Shown here: one piece after another, positions 17,210 to 24,450 of the stretch
Numbering within the stretch: position 1 is the first letter of the stretch
How the letters are laid out: each line of letters opens with the position of its first letter
DNA from: Novosphingobium guangzhouense
GTDB taxonomy: Bacteria > Pseudomonadota > Alphaproteobacteria > Sphingomonadales > Sphingomonadaceae
Reading direction: 5' to 3'
Length of the DNA stretch: 64,000 nt
NCBI RefSeq assembly: GCF_002896965.1
Contig: NZ_LYMM01000001.1
Span: forward strand, 1-64,000
The notes under the pieces: generated by a model
Database searches by the model: none
What the model was told of the DNA's origin: nothing
Seen by the model: only the letters and a program-made list of their open reading frames with translations
Made by a program: the position numbers and the translations under genes

Positions 17210-18454
17210 ATGAGACTTTCGTTGCCCGCCACGACGATTACCGGATTGGTCGCGTTTTGCCTGACGGCCTGTGCATCATCCATGCCTCCACCTTCTTCCC
17301 GCATGTCGGCAGGCGATGCGGAGGCACTCTACACAAAGCGCTATCGCCAGTACGCAACCGGCGAAACGGGACTGGCAGCATATGATACGCTGGCCCCGTT
17401 GCCGGGCGTGCGAAAATGGCATCCGCTGCCGGCCGGCCGATCGATTCCCCAAGCGGCGCTGGCAAAGGCGCGGGACTATGCCGCAGCAAATAACAGTTCC
17501 GCATTCATGGTCTGGCATCGCGGCAGGCTGGTGGAGCAGAGCTACTTCGGTGGTGTGCGCGATGATACCCCCATCATTTCAAAGTCGCTGTCCAAACCGC
17601 TGGCGGTCATCGCGGTCGGCCGGGCCATCGCAAAGGGGCATATCGCATCGCTCGACCAGCCGATGGCGGATTTTATAACGGAATGGCGCGGAACGCCGCG
17701 TGCGGCGATAACCATCAGGCAAGTACTGGGCATGCGGTCCGGCCTCCTGCCGCAAGGTGTGGCGTCGGACCCCGCCGACATCCTCAATCGTGCCTATCTG
17801 CACCCGTATCACGACCGCATCATCATCGATGAGTACCCGCTCGTCGATACGCCCGGCAGCCGATATGAATATTCCAACGCTAATGGAGAACTCATCGCGC
17901 CGCTGATCGAAAGGGCCACTGGCAAGCCGTTCGCGGACTGGATCGCGCGCGAAGTGCTGGCACCGATCGGCGCGCGCGGCGGGCAGATATGGATGAACCG
18001 TGCAGGCGGCACGCCGCATTCCGGTTGCTGCGCGCTCATGCCTGCGGAAACCTATCTGCGGCTGGGCATCCTCCTTGCCCGTGACGGCGTGTGGGAAGGG
18101 CGACGACTGCTGCCCAACGGGTTCGTCAGGGCGATGACCACACCGACCGAGCAGAACCCCCATGCAGGTCTGGGCGTCTACATCGGCAGCCCTTATGCAG
18201 AGTGGCGTGGACCGGCCAATCCGGACGTGACGTTCGGGCGCTCGTTCCACTCCGCGCCCTATGCGGCACCAGATCTGTTCCTGTTCGATGGAAACACGAA
18301 CCAGGTGGTCTATATCGTGCCGTCACGCCAGCTGGTGATCCTGCGCACCGGCGAACGCCCGCCTACCAAGCCGGTCTGGGACAATGCGATGCTGCCTAAC
18401 ATCCTGCTTCACGCTCTTGGTGCAGATGATCAGGCCGGTGCTTCGGGAAAGTAG
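17210..18454 (+). CDS. Lipoprotein serine hydrolase, class C beta-lactamase family
   Basis: 414 residues with a lipobox (FCLTAC, lipidated Cys C21), so it is probably membrane anchored in the periplasm. The penicillin-binding/beta-lactamase fold shows S126-L-S-K129 as the SxxK nucleophile motif and Y221-S-N223 as the YxN motif. A C-terminal segment aligns roughly where KTG would be but lacks a clear KTG. Such proteins are usually esterases, amidases or peptidases rather than antibiotic-resistance enzymes. Its 3' end overlaps the convergent SDR gene by 25 bp. Confidence 0.85.
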   Translation: MRLSLPATTITGLVAFCLTACASSMPPPSSRMSAGDAEALYTKRYRQYATGETGLAAYDTLAPLPGVRKWHPLPAGRSIPQAALAKARDYAAANNSSAFMVWHRGRLVEQSYFGGVRDDTPIISKSLSKPLAVIAVGRAIAKGHIASLDQPMADFITEWRGTPRAAITIRQVLGMRSGLLPQGVASDPADILNRAYLHPYHDRIIIDEYPLVDTPGSRYEYSNANGELIAPLIERATGKPFADWIAREVLAPIGARGGQIWMNRAGGTPHSGCCALMPAETYLRLGILLARDGVWEGRRLLPNGFVRAMTTPTEQNPHAGLGVYIGSPYAEWRGPANPDVTFGRSFHSAPYAAPDLFLFDGNTNQVVYIVPSRQLVILRTGERPPTKPVWDNAMLPNILLHALGADDQAGASGK

Positions 18455-19242
18455 CGCGATAGCACGTCGCGCGGCCTGCCCTTGCGCCGGTCCCGGATCT
18501 TGCGCGGGGTCAGCCAGGTGAAGACCTTGGCGTTCTGCGCGTTGGTATCCAGGATGCGCGCCGCCCAGCGGCCGGTGGTCTCCGGGTGGTCGGCGATAAG
18601 GTTCACCCAGTCACGCCGCTGGCGCGCAGCCTTGGCATCCAGCTTGGCATGTTCGCGCAGGAAGCCTTCGGTGATGACAAGGCCGGGACTGATCGCGCCG
18701 ACAACCACCGTGCTGCCGCTCATCTCCATGGCCAGTGAGCGGGTCAGATAAGTGACGGCGGCCTTGGTGGTTGCATAGCCGTTCATGAACGGCATCGGCG
18801 TTCCATCCGCGCCCGCACCCAGCATGTTATAGAGCGCGCCGGGCCTTCCGCTTTCCCGCCAGCCACGGATCGCCGTTCGGCAGCCGTGAACCAGGCCCAT
18901 GACGTTGATATCCAGCATCCGCGCCATGTCCGCATCCGGCATCTCGATAAGGCCACCGCCGAGAGCCAGCCCTGCGTTGTTGACCCAGATGTCGATGCCG
19001 CCAAATCGCGTGCAGGCATCTTCCCATGCGGCGTGCACCGCATCGGCGCTGGTGACGTCGCAGGGGCCGCCCTCGGCGCGCGCACGATGCTGCCGCAGAT
19101 CGCGGGCAGTGCGGCGGGCCTCTTCGGCATCCGAAGACGAAACGTAGACATTGATGCCCCTGTCCAGCAGCGCCTGCGCCAGAGCCTTGCCAATCCCGCG
19201 TGAACTGCCGGTTATGAAAGCGGTCTTGGGTTCTTTCCTCAT
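18430..19242 (-). CDS. Short-chain dehydrogenase/reductase (SDR)
   Basis: 270 residues from the ATG at 19242, which has CAGGAG 7 bp upstream; a longer frame to 19293 is rejected. The Rossmann loop is TGSSRGIG (11-18), NNAG lies at 88-91, and Y156-ATT-K160 is the active-site YxxxK. The serine normally 13-14 residues before the Tyr is missing: that stretch reads NMLGAGADG, with Gly142/Ala143 there. It is divergent from the FrdA-like flavoprotein at 19479. The substrate is unknown; the two redox enzymes may act in one pathway. Confidence 0.85.
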   Translation of the reverse strand: MRKEPKTAFITGSSRGIGKALAQALLDRGINVYVSSSDAEEARRTARDLRQHRARAEGGPCDVTSADAVHAAWEDACTRFGGIDIWVNNAGLALGGGLIEMPDADMARMLDINVMGLVHGCRTAIRGWRESGRPGALYNMLGAGADGTPMPFMNGYATTKAAVTYLTRSLAMEMSGSTVVVGAISPGLVITEGFLREHAKLDAKAARQRRDWVNLIADHPETTGRWAARILDTNAQNAKVFTWLTPRKIRDRRKGRPRDVLSRYFPEAPA

Positions 19243-19478
19243 GGCCGGACTCCTGCGCGTGGTGGTCACCAAAGGTGAGGCTAGCGTTCTCATCGCTGCC
19301 GGATGGATGACTTCGTGTGCACCTGTTCGAGCAGCGAATTTCTATCCAAGATCGTTGTTCGTCTGTTGAAAAGGCAGGAAGACGGCGCACGACAGTTTCG
19401 GTGCGCTTTCTCCATCTGCGTGTTCAGGCCGTCTTCGCACCTTCGTGGTCCGGCCCTTCTCGTGGACAGGTTTCGATC

Positions 19479-20858
19479 ATGAGCGACACAATGCATTTCC
19501 CTATCGTTATCGTCGGTGCAGGCGGTACCGGACTGACTGCCGCCCTTGCTGCGCATGACGCCGGAGGCGAGGTGCTGGTGCTGGAACGGGACGCTTCGCC
19601 TTCCGGGTCGACCGCGATGTCCACCGGCATGATCCCGGCTAGCGGCACGCCGGAGCAGGCTGTCGCTGGCATAGTCGACACGCCGGAAATCTTCACCGCA
19701 GACATGGTGGCAAAGACAAAGGGCCGCATCGATCCCGAACTGGCAATGCATGTCGCCCGTGAATCGGTGGAGACGATCGCCTGGCTGCGTGACGGCCATG
19801 GGGTGCCGCTGGAGCTGGTCGACGGGTTTATCTATCCCGGACATAGCGTGCGCCGAATGTACGGGACGCCCAACCGGACCGGGGGCGAACTTATGGCGGC
19901 ACTGGAAGCTGCCTGTGCCGAAGCGCAGATCCCGATACTGACCGAAGCAACCGTGGCAGAGGTATTGCATCACGGCGACCGCGTCACCGGTGTGCGTTAT
20001 ATTCGCCCTGACGGGAGTGCGGAGACTGTTACCTGCGATGCCCTGATCCTTGCGTGTTCGGGCTTTGCGGGCAACGCCGAGATGGTCGCGCGGTTCATCC
20101 CCGACATGGCCGAGGCAACGTTCCACGGGCATCCCGGCAACAAGGGTGATGCTATCCGCTGGGGCCTGGAGATGGGTGCAGCGGTTGCCGACATGACAGC
20201 CTATCAGGGGCATGGCGGGCTGGCGGTGGGCCATGCCGTGCCGATCCTGTGGCCGCTGATCATGGAGGGCGGCTTTCAGGTGAATGTCGAGGGGCGGCGC
20301 TTTTCCGACGAGTCCGCAGGCTATTCCGAACAGGCTGCCAAGCTGAACGCGCAGCCCGGTCGGGTCGGTTGGTCGATCTTCGACGAACGGCTGCACGTCC
20401 TGATGAGCGACTTCGACGATTACCGCGACGCCCTGCGCGCCGGGGCAGTAATAAGCGCGGCTACGCTGCAGGATCTGGCCGAAGTGATCAAAGTGCCGGC
20501 GATCGCGCTGGAAGAGACTTGCGCTGAAGTGGCCGCGATCGCGCGGGGAGAACGGGAAGACGCGTTCGGCCGGGCCTTTGCGCCGTCGCAGGTGCTGGCC
20601 GGGCCGTACTTCGCCGCCAAAGTCACCGGCGCGCTGTTCCATACGCAGGGCGGGTTGGTGATCGATACCCAGTCACGCGTGCTGCATGAAGATGGAACCG
20701 CATTTCCCAATCTGTTCGCAGGCGGAGGCGCAGCGCGGGGGCTTTCGGGCGACGGTTCCTACGGATATCTTGCAGGCAACGGCCTGCTTGCGGCGACGAC
20801 GCTGGGCAAAATCGCGGGTCGCGCAGCAGTCCACTGTCTTGCTTCGGCTGTGTCCTGA
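19479..20858 (+). CDS. FAD-dependent oxidoreductase, FrdA / ketosteroid-dehydrogenase-like
   Basis: 459 residues. The N-terminal dinucleotide fold is IVIVGAGGTGLTAALAA (FAD), with the second glycine motif near TGGELMAALE. GHPGNKGDAIRWG and the FHTQGGLVID segment are characteristic of the fumarate-reductase flavoprotein superfamily (fumarate reductase, tricarballylate dehydrogenase, 3-ketosteroid dehydrogenase). The C-terminal LFAGGGAARGLSGDGSYGYLAGNGLLAA closes the FAD site. The start ATG at 19479 follows ACAGG. It probably removes or adds hydrogens across a C-C bond next to a carbonyl or carboxylate. The substrate is unknown. Confidence 0.85.
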   Translation: MSDTMHFPIVIVGAGGTGLTAALAAHDAGGEVLVLERDASPSGSTAMSTGMIPASGTPEQAVAGIVDTPEIFTADMVAKTKGRIDPELAMHVARESVETIAWLRDGHGVPLELVDGFIYPGHSVRRMYGTPNRTGGELMAALEAACAEAQIPILTEATVAEVLHHGDRVTGVRYIRPDGSAETVTCDALILACSGFAGNAEMVARFIPDMAEATFHGHPGNKGDAIRWGLEMGAAVADMTAYQGHGGLAVGHAVPILWPLIMEGGFQVNVEGRRFSDESAGYSEQAAKLNAQPGRVGWSIFDERLHVLMSDFDDYRDALRAGAVISAATLQDLAEVIKVPAIALEETCAEVAAIARGEREDAFGRAFAPSQVLAGPYFAAKVTGALFHTQGGLVIDTQSRVLHEDGTAFPNLFAGGGAARGLSGDGSYGYLAGNGLLAATTLGKIAGRAAVHCLASAVS

Positions 20859-20880
20859 TCCTCAGGCTCTCAGGATCAGG
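20854..20880. terminator. Bidirectional hairpin made from two coding ends
   Basis: CCTGATCCT-9 nt-AGGATCAGG, perfect 9-bp arms. The left arm contains the flavoprotein stop codon and the right arm codes the last residues of NagX, because the two genes are only 3 bp apart. The hairpin therefore has to sit inside coding sequence. Confidence 0.55.
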
Positions 20881-21995
20881 CCCTTGCGGTCAAGCGCCCA
20901 GCCCACGCCCCAGCACACCATGGTATAGATGAACGCGCATAGCAGAGAACCGACGGGGCCGGGGACAAGCTGCTGGAACAGGGCGATGCCGATCCAGTCA
21001 TAAAGGCCGCCGTAGCCCGGTATCCGCACAAGGTTCATGGTGATCACCAGCAATTCGGAAAACAGGTAGATCGCCAGAGGATTGCGCCCCAGGATCGTGA
21101 AGAAGCGCTTGCCTGCGGACACGCCCTTTACCTCGAAAAGCCAGCTTGCAGCCGCCAGCAGGATCAGCGCGATGCCGACGGTAAGCAGGACGAACGAGCC
21201 GGTCCACAGCTTCTTGGCGATCGGAAACCACGGGCTCCACGCCAGCGCGGCGATGACAAGTGCGGCCCCCGCCAGCGCGAGTGTCCGTAGCGTGTTCTGC
21301 AGCGATCCTGCCCGCAGGATGGCCACGCCCGCAAGATAGCCCGCGATCACGTTTACGGTTGCGGGGAGAGTTCCAAGGAATCCTTCAGGATCGAAACCGC
21401 CGTCCTTTTTGTAAAGGTGCCCCTTGGGCAGCAGGTAAAGGTCGAGGCGGGTGCCGGCATTGCCGAACTTGGAATAGGCTTCTCCGGGCAGGCTGAACGT
21501 CAGCAGGATCGCCCAGTAGCCCAGCAGCAGCACGACGCAGGCCGCCAGCAGCTTCTTCCAGTCAAGCCAGCGTACCATCAGGCCCGCCAGCACGTAACAA
21601 AGCGCAAGGCGCTGCAGCACGCCCGGAATGCGAGTGAGGGCGAAGGGCGCCATGCTCCATCCATCGGCGTCGTGGCGCACGAAGGGATACCAGAACATGA
21701 AGAAGCCGATGGCGAAGATGATCGCGCCGCGACGGAACAGGTGCTTCAGGTAAGGCCCGGTCGCGATGGGCTTGCGGGTCGCGAAACTCATCGCGTTGCC
21801 CATCGCGAACAGGAAGCAGGGGAATACGAGGTCGGCCAGCGTGAAGCCGATCCACTTGGCGTGGACCAACTGTGTGCAAGGCTTTGCTCCGGGCCCAGCC
21901 GTGTTGACAAGGATCATCAGGAAAATGGTGGCGCCCCGGAACACGTCCAGCGAGACAAAACGCTGCGGTTTGGCGGGGAAAGGAGCGGCGGTCAT
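20862..21995 (-). CDS. nagX: NagX: HGSNAT-like membrane acyltransferase family protein
   Basis: About 377 residues and ten or so membrane spans. The N-terminal RFVSLDVFRGATIFLMILVN is the signature of the DUF5009/HGSNAT (heparan-alpha-glucosaminide N-acetyltransferase) family. The ATG at 21995 overlaps the TGA of the GH89 gene (ATGA), so the pair is translationally coupled. In human lysosomes HGSNAT acetylates terminal alpha-glucosamine so that NAGLU (GH89) can remove it. Bacterial NagX sits in GlcNAc regulons with unproven activity. A periplasmic-side acetylation or transport role for amino sugars is inference. Confidence 0.85.
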   Translation of the reverse strand: MTAAPFPAKPQRFVSLDVFRGATIFLMILVNTAGPGAKPCTQLVHAKWIGFTLADLVFPCFLFAMGNAMSFATRKPIATGPYLKHLFRRGAIIFAIGFFMFWYPFVRHDADGWSMAPFALTRIPGVLQRLALCYVLAGLMVRWLDWKKLLAACVVLLLGYWAILLTFSLPGEAYSKFGNAGTRLDLYLLPKGHLYKKDGGFDPEGFLGTLPATVNVIAGYLAGVAILRAGSLQNTLRTLALAGAALVIAALAWSPWFPIAKKLWTGSFVLLTVGIALILLAAASWLFEVKGVSAGKRFFTILGRNPLAIYLFSELLVITMNLVRIPGYGGLYDWIGIALFQQLVPGPVGSLLCAFIYTMVCWGVGWALDRKGLILRA

Positions 21996-24349
21996 GGCCG
22001 GGTTTCCTCCAGCAGATCGCGGACGAGCCGGATCGGATCCTTGGGCTTCTTGCGTTTCCACTGGCGCCCATCGGCGATCCACTGTTGTTCCCATGCGCGA
22101 ACGGCGCCGACGGCCACGGGTTCGTCAACCGGCTTGCCGCTTGCCCGCGCGGCGCGTTGCGCGGTCAGGAAGCTTTCCCAGCGCGGAAGGTAGTATCCTG
22201 CGTAAAGCCCCTGCCATGCGCGTGATGCGTAATCAGACAAGTGGCCTTCGCCGCCCCATACGGTGACGATCGCCTTGGCCTCTTCCTCGAAGCGGTCCTT
22301 TTCAGCGGGGGTGTCGCCGTAAGCGCGCGCGTCGGCGATCCAGGAACCCAGCGTTTCCTGCTGGTTCCCTGCCAGGGCGTCGATCCGCCGCGCCAGCGCG
22401 CCCATCTTGAAGCGCGCATGGTCACCTTCGTCGAGTTCGCCATCGCGGTAGGCCGTCAGCGTCGCCTTCAGCAGCCGGTCGAGTTCGAGGCTGGCGTAAT
22501 GGCGGGTCAGGTCGACGATGTCGTATGTCAGAAGCGTCGAGGGCTGGCGCGGAGCGGCGGCGAGAAGCGCCTCGATGCCTTGGCGCAGTTTCGCCGGATC
22601 GCCGGGGGCATCGGGATAATCCGCACCGTCCGCCATCGGCCGCTTGAAGAACAGATAGGCGCCCGCGTGCTGCTGCCACCAGCGCGGTTCCCAGTAGCGG
22701 GTGCGATAGGCGCCTGCGGCCGCCTGTTCCCACGCCTTGACCAGCGATGGGGATGCTGAGCCGTAACGCGCGGTCAGGTGCTCGCCAAGCCATTCGGCCA
22801 TCGGCCGGTCCGGCTCGCCCCAGGCAAGGTCATACGCGTAATCGTAGACCACCGAATTGCTGTGCAGCCCTTCGGGGAACAGACCAAAGCCGGTCAGTCG
22901 CCCCTTGCGCGGATCGGCGTGAAGCGCGGCCATGTCACGGCGGTAGAAGTCCAGATCGCCGTAGACGGGGTTGCTGCCGCCGTAATTGTGGACGTAACCA
23001 TAGACCCACGCCTTGCCGTCGAAAGCATCGGTCTTTTGCCAGATGCCGGGATAGCGGTCGTTGCCGATGTCAAGGATCAGCATGCGGTCGTCAGGTACGC
23101 GGCTGAGGAATGCTGCGATAGCTTCGGGCGTCCAGAATGCCTTGTCGGCACCGAACAGCCAGCCCTGCATGACCCACGTAGCCTTGGGAGCGGCGGCGGT
23201 GATCGATCCGAAAAGCCGTTCGCCATACGCGGCAAGACGCGCATCGCGCACTGCGGGCGGCAGTGCCGCAGCGCGGGTGGCGGCGGTGTTGGCGATGGAG
23301 TCCCCGTACTCGGCGGCAGCGGCGTCGCTGCCGTCCTCCGCGATCGGGGGGATCATCTCGTTGAAGGCATCGGCAAGGTAGTATTCCCCCTCGCCGTAAG
23401 TGCGGTTGTACAGCGTCACGAAACGGGCCGCCAGTTGCGCGAACAGCGGGTCCGACGGGTCGAGCCAGTAGGTCGGCGGGAAACCTTCCCACGCGCGCAT
23501 CTTGTATATCCGCGCCTTGGGGTGAGCCTTGGCGAATGCCTCGGGCACATATCCGGCGAAAGCGGGCAGGACCGGCTTCATGCCGAGCGAACGCATGCGC
23601 GCCAGAATGCGCAGCTGCAACTGGTGCTTCTTCTCGATCCAGCCCGACGAAAGCGGCGCACGGTAGCCCGCAAGGTTGCCCATGCGCTGCCACGGCAGGA
23701 ACGGCGCTGCAGAGAGGCCATCTGCGATTGCGCTCTCGCTCATGCCGTTTTCGCGCCAGAGTTCGCGCCAGACGTATTCCTGGCCTTCCATTGCCAGCGG
23801 CGTGTCTACGCCGTGCGCGGCCATCCAGTCGATTTCCTGCTCCCAGCGGTCCCAGCCCCACCATGGGGTGGTATAGCCGTAAGTGCAGGTATTGAGATAG
23901 GCGCGCAGCGAGAAGGGGGATGCGACTTCGCCGGTATCCATGTCCGGCAGATCGTCCAATGAGCCAAGGCGGCGGCCTTCCCAGCTGACGTGAAGGCGCC
24001 CAAGCTTTTCCAGCGTGGCGACCACGCCGCGCACCAGCGCTACGGGGGAGGTGCCCTGTGCCTCGATGCGGCCGTTGCGGATGCGGATGCGATAGTGCGC
24101 CGCTCCGGCATCCGGCTTCAGGCTGAAGGAGAGCCTGTCTGCCGGGATGCCGAAGCGGGCCAGCGCGGCGGCGGCGGAATCGACGCCGGGCTGCTCACCG
24201 GCCGGAGGAGAGAGGGCCGATGAAACCGGGGGTTGCGCGTCTTGCGCGAAGGCCGCGAAAGGCTGCGCGACGGTGGCGAGCACCAAGGCGGTGGTCGCCC
24301 ATCGCAAGCTCCCCCTCTTGAACGGACGCTGGATGCGGATCACGGTCAT
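21992..24349 (-). CDS. Alpha-N-acetylglucosaminidase, glycoside hydrolase family 89
   Basis: About 785 residues with a signal peptide (LVLATVAQPFAAFAQ), so periplasmic or secreted. The order is a small N-terminal alpha/beta domain, a (beta/alpha)8 catalytic domain beginning around TPWWGWDRWEQEIDWMA, and a helical C-terminal domain, as in human NAGLU. Likely catalytic acids are E331 in YLADAFNEMIPP and E493 in GLFPEGLHSN (from the ATG at 24349). AAGGA 9 bp before 24349 favours that start over the ATG at 24358. It would release terminal alpha-linked GlcNAc for uptake by the neighbouring nag system. Confidence 0.9.
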   Translation of the reverse strand: MTVIRIQRPFKRGSLRWATTALVLATVAQPFAAFAQDAQPPVSSALSPPAGEQPGVDSAAAALARFGIPADRLSFSLKPDAGAAHYRIRIRNGRIEAQGTSPVALVRGVVATLEKLGRLHVSWEGRRLGSLDDLPDMDTGEVASPFSLRAYLNTCTYGYTTPWWGWDRWEQEIDWMAAHGVDTPLAMEGQEYVWRELWRENGMSESAIADGLSAAPFLPWQRMGNLAGYRAPLSSGWIEKKHQLQLRILARMRSLGMKPVLPAFAGYVPEAFAKAHPKARIYKMRAWEGFPPTYWLDPSDPLFAQLAARFVTLYNRTYGEGEYYLADAFNEMIPPIAEDGSDAAAAEYGDSIANTAATRAAALPPAVRDARLAAYGERLFGSITAAAPKATWVMQGWLFGADKAFWTPEAIAAFLSRVPDDRMLILDIGNDRYPGIWQKTDAFDGKAWVYGYVHNYGGSNPVYGDLDFYRRDMAALHADPRKGRLTGFGLFPEGLHSNSVVYDYAYDLAWGEPDRPMAEWLGEHLTARYGSASPSLVKAWEQAAAGAYRTRYWEPRWWQQHAGAYLFFKRPMADGADYPDAPGDPAKLRQGIEALLAAAPRQPSTLLTYDIVDLTRHYASLELDRLLKATLTAYRDGELDEGDHARFKMGALARRIDALAGNQQETLGSWIADARAYGDTPAEKDRFEEEAKAIVTVWGGEGHLSDYASRAWQGLYAGYYLPRWESFLTAQRAARASGKPVDEPVAVGAVRAWEQQWIADGRQWKRKKPKDPIRLVRDLLEETRP

Positions 24350-24403
24350 CGGGGGCATTCCTTCGGCAAAGCAGTCTTGAACAGGGTGGGGCCTGCATCT
24401 GAA

Positions 24404-24431
24404 GGCGTGCCCGGAACAGCCCGGACACGCC
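24404..24431 (-). terminator. Hairpin after the TBDT gene
   Basis: GGCGTGTCCGG / CCGGGCACGCC on the minus strand, an 11-bp stem with one G-U pair and a 6-nt loop, 20 bp after the TBDT stop. It may only attenuate, since GH89 and NagX follow on the same strand. Confidence 0.55.
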
Positions 24432-24450
24432 CCTTATCGTCACGTCGATG

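Noticed and set aside
17210-18454. Beta-lactamase antibiotic-resistance gene
   Set aside because: SxxK and YxN are present but no clear KTG. The lipoprotein form and context fit the broad serine-hydrolase family.
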